NCBI RefSeq assembly: GCF_005938225.1
Contig: NZ_VCPC01000001.1
Span: forward strand, 434,001-498,000
Source: Arenibacterium halophilum
GTDB taxonomy: Bacteria > Pseudomonadota > Alphaproteobacteria > Rhodobacterales > Rhodobacteraceae
Reading direction: 5' to 3'
DNA length: 64,000 nt
Shown here piece after piece: positions 37,643-46,356 of the stretch (position 1 is the stretch's first letter; every line of letters begins with the position of its first letter). A program made the translations under genes and the position numbers. The notes beneath the pieces were generated by a model. It saw only the letters and a list, made by a program, of their open reading frames with translations, did no database searches and was not told the origin of the DNA.

Positions 37643-38113
37643 ATGACCAAGGATCTGAAAGCCGAATTCTGGAGCCGGATTTCCAAGGTGCAGGCCGGGA
37701 TGCTGGCCACGAAAGACAGCCGCCCGGTGCCGATGTCGCCCTATGCCGACCGCGACGAAAACGCGATCTGGTTCATCACCGCGCAGGGCACCGACCTTGA
37801 AAAGGCCGCGCAGGGCAGCGAGGTGGCGAACCTTTGCGTGTCCGATCCGTCGGCCAATATCTATGCCAACGTGAACGGCGCCGTGCGGTTGGTCGACAAC
37901 CCCGAAAAGCTGGACGAACTGTGGAACGTGGTTGCGGGCGCTTGGTTCGAAGACGGCCGCGATGACAAGGATGTGCGGCTGGTGCGGATGACACCTTCGG
38001 ATGCCGAGGTTTGGGCCACGGATGGCGCTGCCGGGTTCTTGTATGAGATCACCAAGGCGCATATGACCGATGAAAAGCCCGACATGGGCGAACACGGACG
38101 GATCACATTCTGA
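37643..38113 (+). CDS. pyridoxamine 5'-phosphate oxidase-like (general stress) FMN-binding protein
   Basis: A 156-residue split-barrel protein of the PNPOx-like family. Characteristic strands are MLATKDSRPVPMSPYAD, IWFITAQGTDLEKAA and VNGAVRLVDNPEKLDELW. Members bind FMN or F420-like cofactors; the general-stress subgroup has no known reaction. A GAGGAGAG box precedes the ATG. Its stop overlaps the creA start (TGATG), so the two form an operon, divergent from the leucine operon. Confidence 0.88.
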   Translation: MTKDLKAEFWSRISKVQAGMLATKDSRPVPMSPYADRDENAIWFITAQGTDLEKAAQGSEVANLCVSDPSANIYANVNGAVRLVDNPEKLDELWNVVAGAWFEDGRDDKDVRLVRMTPSDAEVWATDGAAGFLYEITKAHMTDEKPDMGEHGRITF

Positions 38114-38583
38114 TGCATCGCAAAGCACTTGCGACACTGGGCAGCGCGGCCATTTCGGCCGCCTGCCTGTTCACGTCTGCCTCGGCCGAGCAGGTGGGCG
38201 AAGTCGGGGTCGACTGGGTTGGCAACGACATCATTATCGAAGCGGTGCAGGACCCGAAGGTGAAGGGCGTGACCTGCCATATCGCCTATTTCGAACGCGG
38301 GCTGATTGACCGGCTGTCCAAGGGCAACTGGTTCGAGGATCCCTCGAACGCCTCGATCGCATGCCGCCAGACCGGGCCGATCACCATAGGTGACATCGAC
38401 CGGGGCGAGGATGGCGAAGACGTGTTCCGCACCTCGCGCTCGATCATCCTGAAATCGTTGCGGGTCAAGCGTATTTTCGACGAGACGAACCAGACGTTGA
38501 TTTATCTGGCACACGCCGCCGAACTGACGGACGGGTCGGCCAAGCTGTCGATTTCCACGGTGCCGCTGTACGGGTCGGACTAG
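38113..38583 (+). CDS. creA: CreA family periplasmic protein
   Basis: A 156-residue protein with a clear Sec signal peptide (cleavage near SASAEQ). The body matches CreA: VGVDWVGNDIIIEAVQDPKVKGVTCH and SNASIACRQTGPITI, with two conserved Cys that could form a disulfide. CreA is widespread in proteobacteria and its role is unknown. Its stop overlaps the stop of the convergent aminotransferase gene by two bases. Confidence 0.92.
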   Translation: MHRKALATLGSAAISAACLFTSASAEQVGEVGVDWVGNDIIIEAVQDPKVKGVTCHIAYFERGLIDRLSKGNWFEDPSNASIACRQTGPITIGDIDRGEDGEDVFRTSRSIILKSLRVKRIFDETNQTLIYLAHAAELTDGSAKLSISTVPLYGSD

Positions 38584-39779
38584 GCGAACCCGTTGCCATA
38601 GGCGCGCCGCACCTCGCCCTCGATGATACGGGCGATCAGGGCGCAGTCGTCCAGGCTGAAGGTCAGCGGCACGCGCATGTCCAGCAGGCCCGCCAGAACG
38701 GCGTCGGTCTGCGGCATGGCGGGCGCATCGACGTAACGCCACGAGTCATAGCGCGAGGTGAAACCCGCCGGTTCCGCCGCGCCGAACCACTTCAGCTCGA
38801 CCCCCCGCGCCGCGCATCCCGCGACCACCTCGCGGACCGTGTCCGCAGCCCAGCCATCCAGCCGGAACTGAAAGGATGAGCCCACGAAGGTCTCGGCGGC
38901 AGGCCGTGCGATCAGCGTCAGCCCGGGCACGTCCGCCAACCCCTGTTCCAGCACGCTGTACCGCGCCGCCCAGCGGTCCACCCTCTCGGCTAGGGTGCGC
39001 AACTGCGGGCGCAGGATCGCGGCGCGCAGGTTGTCCATCCGCCCCGAGATGTTGGGGGTTTCGTATTTCACAGTCTCGAAGGCCTCAGGCGGGGGCGCGG
39101 CGATGTGGCGGTCGTACAGCATGTAGGACCCCGACAGCATCACCGCCCGCGCCGCCAGGTCTGCGTCGTCGGTCGTGAAAAACCCGCCCTCGCCCGAGTT
39201 CATATGCTTGTAGGTCTGGCTGGAATAGGCCGCCGCCAGCCCGTGCCGCCCCGAGGGCGTGCCGTTCCACGCGGCGCCCATCGTGTGCGCGCAATCTTCG
39301 ATCACCGTGATCCTCCGCGCATCGCACAGCGCCATCAGCGCCTCCATGTCGCAGATATGCCCGCGCATGTGGCTGAGCAGCAGAATGTTGCCCTGCCCGG
39401 CCTTGGCGGCCAGATCCTCCATATCGATGGTCAGATCGGGCGTCGTGCCCACGAACACCGGCACCGCGCCCAGCGCGGCGATGGATCCGGGCACCGGAGC
39501 AAGCGTAAAGGCATTGGTCAGCACCCGGTCGCCCGGCTGTACCCCCGCCGCGCGCAGGGCCGTGGCAATGGCATAGCCGCCCGAGGCGACCGCGATGCAG
39601 TACCGCGCGCCGGTGAAGGCGGCGAATTCCTGTTCCAGCAGCGCGGTTTCCGCGATCTCTCCGTCGGCGGTGTTATAGCGGTGCAGCCGCCCGCCCTGCA
39701 TCACCGCGACGGCGGCGGCGATGGCCTCTTCGGGGATCGGGTCCTGCTGGGTGAAATTGCCAGTGAAGATCTCTTGCAT
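38580..39779 (-). CDS. DegT/DnrJ/EryC1 family PLP-dependent aminotransferase
   Basis: A 399-residue fold-type I enzyme of the sugar-aminotransferase family. The PLP Lys is in SSQTYKHMNSGEGG, a cofactor-binding Asp occurs in VIEDCAHTMG, and SGGYAIATALRAAGV binds the phosphate. Relatives transfer an amino group to keto-sugars for LPS, capsule or antibiotics. It stands alone here without sugar-nucleotide genes, so the substrate is unclear. Confidence 0.85.
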   Translation of the reverse strand: MQEIFTGNFTQQDPIPEEAIAAAVAVMQGGRLHRYNTADGEIAETALLEQEFAAFTGARYCIAVASGGYAIATALRAAGVQPGDRVLTNAFTLAPVPGSIAALGAVPVFVGTTPDLTIDMEDLAAKAGQGNILLLSHMRGHICDMEALMALCDARRITVIEDCAHTMGAAWNGTPSGRHGLAAAYSSQTYKHMNSGEGGFFTTDDADLAARAVMLSGSYMLYDRHIAAPPPEAFETVKYETPNISGRMDNLRAAILRPQLRTLAERVDRWAARYSVLEQGLADVPGLTLIARPAAETFVGSSFQFRLDGWAADTVREVVAGCAARGVELKWFGAAEPAGFTSRYDSWRYVDAPAMPQTDAVLAGLLDMRVPLTFSLDDCALIARIIEGEVRRAYGNGFA

Positions 39780-39809
39780 GGCCTGTTGTGAGCCTGCCCG
39801 GCGGCGCGG

Positions 39810-40478
39810 TCAAGCCCGCCCGATCAGCCGCTCGACCGTTTCCGGAAGCTCGTCAAAGCTGCCGATCAGCGCCTCTGGGTGCAAGGCGGCCATATCCTCG
39901 CCCGAAGGGCCGAATGTCACCAGAACGCTGGGCACGCCGGCGGCGCGCGCGGTGTTGCGGTCGGTATCCGAGTCGCCCACCAGCAGGCACTGCGCCGGAT
40001 CGCCGCCCGCGCGCCGCGCCGCCTCGCGCAGGGGTTCCGGGTCGGGCTTGCGCACCTTCAGCGTATCGGCCCCGACCAGCGAGGCAAAGTGATCGCGCAC
40101 GCCCATGCGCGCCAACAGCATTTCCGCCAGCGCCTCGGGCTTGTTGGTGCAGATACCCACGCCATAGCCTGCCGTTTTCAGCGCCTCGACTGCCTCCAGC
40201 GCACCGGGATACATCACCGTGTGCACGTCGATGGCCCCGGAATAGGCATCCAGCAGCATCGGATAATACACATCCACCGTCGCCGCATCGAACAGCGCGA
40301 CCTTGGTCAGCCCGTGGGTCAACATGCTGCGCCCGCCGCGCAGCGCGACCCCGGCATCCAGCCCCGGATCCAGCAGATCGCCCAGCCCCATGTGGCGAAA
40401 GCAGTGGTTCGCCGCCGCGATCAGATCGCCGGAGGTATCGGCCAGGGTTCCGTCAAGATCGAAGATCACCGTGCGCAT
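39810..40478 (-). CDS. gph: phosphoglycolate phosphatase (HAD family)
   Basis: A 222-residue haloacid-dehalogenase hydrolase. Motif I is VIFDLDGTLADT near the N-terminus, motif II is the Thr of GICTNKPEALAE with motif III Lys in the KVRKPDPEPL block, and motif IV is LLVGDSDTDRNTA. These fit the Gph/CbbZ group that clears 2-phosphoglycolate from DNA repair or photorespiration-type metabolism. The ATG at 40478 has an AAGGG box nine bases upstream; a longer start at 40505 is less likely. Divergent from glmU. Confidence 0.88.
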   Translation of the reverse strand: MRTVIFDLDGTLADTSGDLIAAANHCFRHMGLGDLLDPGLDAGVALRGGRSMLTHGLTKVALFDAATVDVYYPMLLDAYSGAIDVHTVMYPGALEAVEALKTAGYGVGICTNKPEALAEMLLARMGVRDHFASLVGADTLKVRKPDPEPLREAARRAGGDPAQCLLVGDSDTDRNTARAAGVPSVLVTFGPSGEDMAALHPEALIGSFDELPETVERLIGRA

Positions 40479-40616
40479 ATGGGCCTGCCCTTGTTGTTGT
40501 GGCATGTTTTCGCCCGATGCTGTTGCAGGATGCAACCATCTTTGATCGCCAGCCAGCTTGCGCATATGCCGCCAGCCTATAAAACGGCCCGAACGAGCAA
40601 AAGAAACGAGAGCAGT

Positions 40617-41969
40617 ATGACCATCGCGCTAGTCATCCTTGCGGCCGGCAAAGGCACACGGATGAATTCGGACCTGCCCAAGGTGCTTCACCCCATCGCC
40701 CACGCGCCGATGTTGGCCCATGCGCTGCGTGCGGGGGCCGCGCTGGAGCCTGCGCGCACCGTGGTGGTGGCCGGGCATGGCGCCGATCAGTTGCAGGCCG
40801 CCCTGGCCGAGATCGACGAGATGGCCGAGGTCGCGCTGCAAAGCGAGCAGCTGGGCACCGCCCATGCCGTCGACATGGCGCGCGAGACGCTGGCCGGGTT
40901 CGAGGGCGACATCGTGGTTCTGTATGGCGACACGCCCTTCGTGCGGCCCGAAACGCTGGAACGGATGATCGCCGCGCGGCAAAGCCACGACATGGTGGTG
41001 CTGGGGTTCGACACCGCCGACACCACCGCGCGCTACGGCCGCTTGGTCATGGAGGGCGCGCGCCTGCAACGGATCGTGGAATACAAGGACGCAAGCGAGG
41101 ACGAACGCGCGCTGACGCTGTGCAACTCGGGCCTGCTGGCCTGTGACGCGACGGTTCTATTCGATCTGATCGCCGAGGTCGGCAACGAAAACGCCTCGGG
41201 CGAGTATTACCTGACGGATGTGGTCGAACTGGCCAATGCGCGCGGGCTGTCGGTGACGGCGATTGCCTGCGACGAATCCGAGACGCTGGGCGTGAACTCG
41301 CGCGCCGATCTGGCCGCCGCCTCGGCGGTGTTTCAGGCCAACGCCCGCGCCGAGGCGCTGGACAATGGCGTGACGATGGCCGCGCCCGAGACTGTGTATT
41401 TCGCCTTTGATACGGTGATCGGGCGCGATTGCACGATTGAACCCAACGTGGTCTTCGGCCCGGATGTGACGGTCGAAAGCGGCGCGACGATCCGTGCCTT
41501 CACCCACCTCGAAGGCTGCCATGTCAGCCGAGGGGCAACCGTGGGCCCCTTTGCCCGGCTGCGTCCGGGGGCCGAACTTTCGGAAAACGCCCATGTCGGC
41601 AACTTCGTCGAGATCAAGAATGCGATCATCGGCGAAGGCGCGAAAATCAACCACCTGTCCTATATCGGCGATGCCGATTTGGGTGCGCGCACCAACGTGG
41701 GTGCGGGCACAATCACCTGCAACTATGACGGCGTGATGAAGCATCGCACCACCATCGGCACGGATGTGTTTATCGGGTCCGACACGATGCTGGTTGCCCC
41801 CGTCACCGTTGGCGATGGCGCCATGACAGCCACCGGCACCGTTGTCACCCGTGACGTGGAACCGGGCGCCATGGCCGTGGCCCGCGCGCGGCAGGAAAAC
41901 AAGCCGGGCTTTGCCACGCGGCTGTTCGATAAGCTACGCGCCGCCAAGGCGCGCAAGAGCGAGGGTTAA
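40617..41969 (+). CDS. glmU: bifunctional UDP-GlcNAc pyrophosphorylase / GlcN-1-P N-acetyltransferase
   Basis: GlmU (450 aa) makes UDP-N-acetylglucosamine for peptidoglycan and LPS. The N-terminal nucleotidyltransferase starts ALVILAAGKGTRMNSDLPKV. The C-terminal left-handed beta-helix has hexapeptide repeats such as RPGAELSENAHVGNFVEIKNA and the acetyltransferase stretch INHLSYIGDADLGARTNVG. The start at 40617 is set by homology. It lies 3 bp before glmS, forming an amino-sugar operon. Confidence 0.96.
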   Translation: MTIALVILAAGKGTRMNSDLPKVLHPIAHAPMLAHALRAGAALEPARTVVVAGHGADQLQAALAEIDEMAEVALQSEQLGTAHAVDMARETLAGFEGDIVVLYGDTPFVRPETLERMIAARQSHDMVVLGFDTADTTARYGRLVMEGARLQRIVEYKDASEDERALTLCNSGLLACDATVLFDLIAEVGNENASGEYYLTDVVELANARGLSVTAIACDESETLGVNSRADLAAASAVFQANARAEALDNGVTMAAPETVYFAFDTVIGRDCTIEPNVVFGPDVTVESGATIRAFTHLEGCHVSRGATVGPFARLRPGAELSENAHVGNFVEIKNAIIGEGAKINHLSYIGDADLGARTNVGAGTITCNYDGVMKHRTTIGTDVFIGSDTMLVAPVTVGDGAMTATGTVVTRDVEPGAMAVARARQENKPGFATRLFDKLRAAKARKSEG

Positions 41970-41972
41970 CCC

Positions 41973-43796
41973 ATGTGCGGAATCGTCGGCGTTCTGGGCC
42001 ACCACGAAGCGGCCCCTATCCTTGTCGAGGCGCTGAAGCGCCTAGAATATCGCGGTTATGACAGCGCGGGCATTGCCACGGTCGATGCCGGGCGGCTGGA
42101 CCGGCGCCGCGCCGTGGGCAAGCTGGTGAACCTGTCGGACCACCTTGTGCATGACCCGCTGTCGGGGAAATCGGGCATCGGCCACACCCGCTGGGCCACA
42201 CACGGCGCGCCCAGCGTCACCAATGCCCACCCCCACCGCGCCGGGCGCGTGGCCGTCGTGCATAACGGTATCATCGAGAATTTCCGCGAGCTGCGCGCCC
42301 AATTGGCCGAGGCGGGCGTGTCGTTCAGCACCCAGACCGATACGGAAACCGTGGCGCTGCTGTGCGAAAGCTTCCTGAATGACGGGATGGCGCCGGTGGA
42401 TGCCGTCTTTGCCACGCTCGAGCGGTTGAAGGGCGCCTATGCACTGGCCTTCCTGTTCGAGGGCCAGGACGACCTGATCGTGGCGGCGCGCAAGGGATCT
42501 CCGCTGGCGATCGGCCATGGCGAGGGCGAGATGTACATCGGCTCGGACGCCATTGCGCTGGCCCCGCTGACCGACCGCATCACCTATCTGGAAGAAGGCG
42601 ACCGCGCCATCGTTACCCGTGCGGGCGCCGAGATTCGCGACGAACAGGGCAACCCGGTGACGCGCGAAACCCGCCGCATCCGCATCGATTCCACCCGCAT
42701 GGACAAGGGCGGACACAAGCATTTCATGGCCAAGGAAATCGCCGAACAGCCCGCCGTGATCGCGCAGGCGCTGGCGCATTACTTGGGCGAAGGCGGCGAC
42801 ACCATCACCCTGCCCGGCGCGGGCGTCGATTTTTCAGCCGTGAACCGGCTGACAATGGTGGCCTGCGGCACCGCATATTACGCCTGTCTCACCGCGAAAT
42901 ACTGGTTCGAGCAGGTCGCCCGCCTGCCCGTCGAAGTCGATATCGCCTCGGAATTCCGCTATCGCGAACCGCCCATCAGCGAGGGCACGCTGGCGCTGTT
43001 CGTCAGCCAGTCGGGCGAAACCGCCGACACGCTGGCTGCGCTGCGCTATTGCAAGGGCAAGGCCGACAGCATCGTGTCGGTGGTCAACGTCGCCGAAAGC
43101 TCGATCGCGCGCGAAAGCGATCTGGCGCTGCCGATCCTTGCCGGGGTCGAGGTGGGCGTGGCCTCCACCAAGGCGTTCACCTGCCAGCTGAGCGTGTTGC
43201 TGATGCTGGCCCTGCGCGCCGCGCACGACCGGGGTTTGCTGGAGGACGATGCACTGGCCGACCAGATCTCGGCCCTGCGCAGCCTGCCCGCCCTGCTGAA
43301 CGCCGCGCTGGATCAGGAAGACACGATCCGCCGTGCCGCCCAGAACCTGAGCGAGGCACGCGACGTGCTGTTCCTTGGCCGCGGCCAGATGTATCCGATG
43401 GCGCTGGAAGGCGCGCTGAAACTGAAGGAAATCAGCTACATCCACGCCGAAGCTTATGCGTCCGGAGAGCTGAAGCACGGCCCCATCGCCCTGATCGACC
43501 AGAACATGCCGGTGGTGGTTCTGGCGCCGCGCGACGCGCTGTTCGACAAGACCGTATCGAACATGCAAGAGGTGCTGGCGCGCAAGGGCAAGGTGGTACT
43601 GATCTCCGATCAGGCCGGGCTGGACGAGGCGTCGGACGGGCTGTGGCAATCGGTGGCAATGCCCGCCTGCCCCGATCTGCTGGCCCCGATCATCTATGCC
43701 GTGCCGGCGCAATTGCTGGCGTATCACGCCGCCGTGGCCAAGGGCACGGATGCCGACCAGCCGCGCAACCTGGCGAAATCGGTGACGGTAGAATAA
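41973..43796 (+). CDS. glmS: glutamine--fructose-6-phosphate aminotransferase (isomerizing)
   Basis: GlmS (607 aa) converts fructose-6-phosphate and glutamine to glucosamine-6-phosphate, the first committed step of amino-sugar synthesis. The catalytic nucleophile is Cys 2 (MCGIVGVLGHH). Two SIS sugar-binding domains follow, with SQSGETADTLAALR and GRGQMYPMALEGALKLKEISYIHAEAY. The C-terminus DQPRNLAKSVTVE is conserved. No glmS ribozyme or sRNA site is apparent in the 3-bp junction. Confidence 0.97.
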   Translation: MCGIVGVLGHHEAAPILVEALKRLEYRGYDSAGIATVDAGRLDRRRAVGKLVNLSDHLVHDPLSGKSGIGHTRWATHGAPSVTNAHPHRAGRVAVVHNGIIENFRELRAQLAEAGVSFSTQTDTETVALLCESFLNDGMAPVDAVFATLERLKGAYALAFLFEGQDDLIVAARKGSPLAIGHGEGEMYIGSDAIALAPLTDRITYLEEGDRAIVTRAGAEIRDEQGNPVTRETRRIRIDSTRMDKGGHKHFMAKEIAEQPAVIAQALAHYLGEGGDTITLPGAGVDFSAVNRLTMVACGTAYYACLTAKYWFEQVARLPVEVDIASEFRYREPPISEGTLALFVSQSGETADTLAALRYCKGKADSIVSVVNVAESSIARESDLALPILAGVEVGVASTKAFTCQLSVLLMLALRAAHDRGLLEDDALADQISALRSLPALLNAALDQEDTIRRAAQNLSEARDVLFLGRGQMYPMALEGALKLKEISYIHAEAYASGELKHGPIALIDQNMPVVVLAPRDALFDKTVSNMQEVLARKGKVVLISDQAGLDEASDGLWQSVAMPACPDLLAPIIYAVPAQLLAYHAAVAKGTDADQPRNLAKSVTVE

Positions 43797-43808
43797 ACGG
43801 TGGAATAA
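43785..43808 (+). repeat. 12-bp tandem duplication at the glmS stop codon
   Basis: The last four codons of glmS (ACGGTAGAATAA) are followed at once by ACGGTGGAATAA, 11 of 12 bases identical and in the same frame. The second copy therefore adds a second in-frame TAA. It looks like a small slippage duplication. Confidence 0.8.
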
Positions 43809-43812
43809 GCCG

Positions 43813-44532
43813 CTAGTCGCGCAGATACAGCACGTCGCCATGACGTGGCACGCGGAAGTATTTGTGCGACACCAGCCTGAACCCGTGGGCGCGCATGTGA
43901 GAATCGATCTCGGTGAACTGCGCGCCACCGGCATACAGCGGAATACGGCTGACTTCGCATTTGCACAGCCGGAACGTATCGAGCCCCTCGCCCAGCCCTT
44001 TCAGTACTTCCAACTCGTGGCCCTGCACATCGACCACCAGCATCGCCTGAACCGCCGCGGCCACGTCAACGCCGTGCCGGGCCAGGATTTCATCCAGACT
44101 GCGCGTCGGCAATTGCAGCACATCGCCGCTTTCGCCTGCGTCGGGGAACCGCGCGTGCAGCGCCTCGGTCGCGCGGTGCACCGAAGACGAGGCGCCGTCG
44201 CCCTTGAAGCGGTGAAAGCTTAGCGTTTCGCCCGCATTGGAGGACACCAGAGCATTCTCGGTCAAGTGCCGCGCGGTGGTCTTGCGGGCCGCAAGCGTCT
44301 CGCTCAGCTTGACATAGGTATCGGGGTCGGCCTCGACCCACAGCACGGTGTCCGCGCCACAGCTTTCGTAGAACCCGGCGTCCTCGCCCCAATGCGCGCC
44401 CACATGCACAACCAGATCGACCGGCGCGCGACGGCGCATCACCAACTCGTACCCCGAGGCGCGAAAGTACTTGCGCCATGACGCCGGCACGCTGCGCCGC
44501 AGTGCGCGTTCGATCGGTTTCAGTGCCTGCAT
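43813..44532 (-). CDS. FkbM family methyltransferase
   Basis: A 239-residue class I SAM-dependent methyltransferase. The SAM-binding start is LVVHVGAHWGEDAGFYESCGADTVLWVEADP, and the FkbM-type central segment is SLDEILARHGVDVAA ... LVVDVQGHELEVLKGLGE, where the family has the invariant DxxGxE. Members O-methylate sugars or lipids in LPS, glycans or natural products. It is convergent with glmS and divergent from the repair gene. The acceptor is unknown. Confidence 0.88.
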   Translation of the reverse strand: MQALKPIERALRRSVPASWRKYFRASGYELVMRRRAPVDLVVHVGAHWGEDAGFYESCGADTVLWVEADPDTYVKLSETLAARKTTARHLTENALVSSNAGETLSFHRFKGDGASSSVHRATEALHARFPDAGESGDVLQLPTRSLDEILARHGVDVAAAVQAMLVVDVQGHELEVLKGLGEGLDTFRLCKCEVSRIPLYAGGAQFTEIDSHMRAHGFRLVSHKYFRVPRHGDVLYLRD

Positions 44533-44613
44533 TCGCTTGCTCCCATGCCCCCATCACTGCATAGCAGGCAGCATGGACCACGAAAAGCCATGCGCACGGG
44601 GAACGGAGCCGAA

Positions 44614-45297
44614 ATGACAATGGATACAGCCGAGTACATCGACGCCCTCGCCGCGCGCGCCACCCCGGGACGGGCCGAGCAAAGCGCCGCCTATCACAAG
44701 GCCCCGCGCCGCTATCTTGGCGTGGCGAACCCCGAAATCAACGATCTGGTGCGCGACTGGCGCGCCGGGCTGGATGTGCCGGGCCGCGTGGCGCTGGCCG
44801 ACGCGCTGTGGCGCACCGACATTCACGAAGCGCGCATCGCCGCCGCCAAGCTGCTCGCGCAGGCCCGCATCCGCCCCGACGAGGATGTCTGGACGCTGAT
44901 CCGCGGCTGGGTGCCCGAATTCGACGCCTGGGCCATCGCCGATCACGCCTGCGACGCGGGCCAGCGCCGCCTGCTGGCGGACCCGTCGCGGCTGGACACG
45001 GTCGAGCAATGGACCACCGCGCCCGACAAATGGATCCGCCGCGCCGCGCTTGTGATGACCCTGCCTTGGGCCAAGATGAACACCCCCGGCGCCGACGATC
45101 TGGCCCGGCGCGAGCGTATCCTTGGCTGGGCGGCCAGCTATGTGCCCGATCGCGACTGGTTCATCCAGAAGGCCATCTCATGGTGGCTGCGCGATCTGTC
45201 CAAACGCGATGCCCCCCGCGTGCGCGCCTTCCTCGATGCCCACGGCGAGGCGATGAAACCCTTTGCCCGCAAGGACGCCGCCCGTCTGCTGCCCTAG
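44614..45297 (+). CDS. DNA alkylation repair protein (AlkD-like HEAT-repeat)
   Basis: A 227-residue all-helical protein of the AlkC/AlkD family, DNA glycosylases that remove bulky or cationic alkylpurines without flipping the base. Features are the N-terminal AEQSAAYHKAPRRYLGV stretch, the DVWTLIRGWVPEFDAWAIADHACD block with conserved Trp and Asp, and DRDWFIQKAISWWLRDLSK. The start at 44614 has a GGAG box five bases upstream; the frame is open further 5'. Substrate range in Rhodobacterales is untested. Confidence 0.85.
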   Translation: MTMDTAEYIDALAARATPGRAEQSAAYHKAPRRYLGVANPEINDLVRDWRAGLDVPGRVALADALWRTDIHEARIAAAKLLAQARIRPDEDVWTLIRGWVPEFDAWAIADHACDAGQRRLLADPSRLDTVEQWTTAPDKWIRRAALVMTLPWAKMNTPGADDLARRERILGWAASYVPDRDWFIQKAISWWLRDLSKRDAPRVRAFLDAHGEAMKPFARKDAARLLP

Positions 45298-45348
45298 CTG
45301 ACGGATGCCCCCTTGCCGCGCGCCCGCCGCGTCTTTACCTATGCAATC

Positions 45349-46356
45349 ATGGATACGCCGCTGATCGACCCATTCGCCCGCGCGATCACCTACCTTCGGG
45401 TTTCGGTGACAGACCGCTGTGATTTCCGCTGTGTCTACTGCATGTCCGAGAACATGACCTTCCTGCCGAAGAAGGAACTTCTGACGCTGGAAGAGCTTGA
45501 CCGCATGTGCACGGCATTCGTCGGCATGGGCGTGAAAAAGCTGCGCATCACCGGCGGCGAGCCGCTTGTGCGCAAGGGCATCATGACCTTCTTCAACTCG
45601 ATGTCGCGGCATCTGGACAGCGGCGCGCTGTCGGAGCTGACGCTGACGACGAATGGCTCGCAGCTGGAGCGTTTTGCCGACGATCTCTACGCCGCCGGGG
45701 TGCGGCGGGTGAACGTCTCGCTCGACACGCTGGACGAGGCGAAATTCGCCGATATCACCCGCTGGGGGCGCCTGCCGCAGGTGCTGCGCGGGATCGACGC
45801 GGCCCAACGCGCCGGGCTGCGGGTGAAGATCAACGCCGTCGCCCTGAAAGGCTTCAACGAACCCGAGCTGGCCACGATCACCCGCTGGTGCGCCGAACGT
45901 GACATGGACCTGACATGGATCGAGGTCATGCCGATGGGCGATATCGGCAACGAAGACCGGCTGGATCAATACTGGTCGCTGCGCGATGTGCGGGCAACCT
46001 ATGCCGAACATTACACCGTCACCGACCTGGCCGAGCGCACGGGCGGCCCGGCGCGCTATGTGCGGCTGGAAGAAACCGGGCAGAAGATTGGGTTCATCAC
46101 GCCTCTCAGCCACAATTTCTGCGAAAGCTGCAACCGCGTGCGGCTGACCTGCACGGGCGAGTTGTACATGTGCCTGGGCCAGGAAGACATGGCTGACTTG
46201 CGCGCGCCGCTGCGCGCCCATCCCGATGATGACGCCCCCCTGCGTGCCGCGATCCGCGATGCAATTTCGCACAAGCCCAAAGGCCACGATTTCGACTATT
46301 CGCGCCAGCGCCTTGATGGCCAGATGTCGCGCCACATGAGCCACACGGGCGGCTGA
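45349..46356 (+). CDS. moaA: GTP 3',8-cyclase (molybdenum cofactor biosynthesis)
   Basis: MoaA (335 aa) is a radical-SAM enzyme that turns GTP into 3',8-cyclo-GTP, the first step of molybdopterin synthesis. The N-terminal 4Fe-4S site is CDFRCVYC (Cys 24, 28, 31). The C-terminal cluster is [14 protein letters not shown]. The conserved terminal GG ends the protein. The ATG at 45349 was chosen over a TTG at 45313. Its stop overlaps waaA by one base. No other moa genes are in the window. Confidence 0.96.
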   Translation: MDTPLIDPFARAITYLRVSVTDRCDFRCVYCMSENMTFLPKKELLTLEELDRMCTAFVGMGVKKLRITGGEPLVRKGIMTFFNSMSRHLDSGALSELTLTTNGSQLERFADDLYAAGVRRVNVSLDTLDEAKFADITRWGRLPQVLRGIDAAQRAGLRVKINAVALKGFNEPELATITRWCAERDMDLTWIEVMPMGDIGNEDRLDQYWSLRDVRATYAEHYTVTDLAERTGGPARYVRLEETGQKIGFITPLSHNFCESCNRVRLTCTGELYMCLGQEDMADLRAPLRAHPDDDAPLRAAIRDAISHKPKGHDFDYSRQRLDGQMSRHMSHTGG

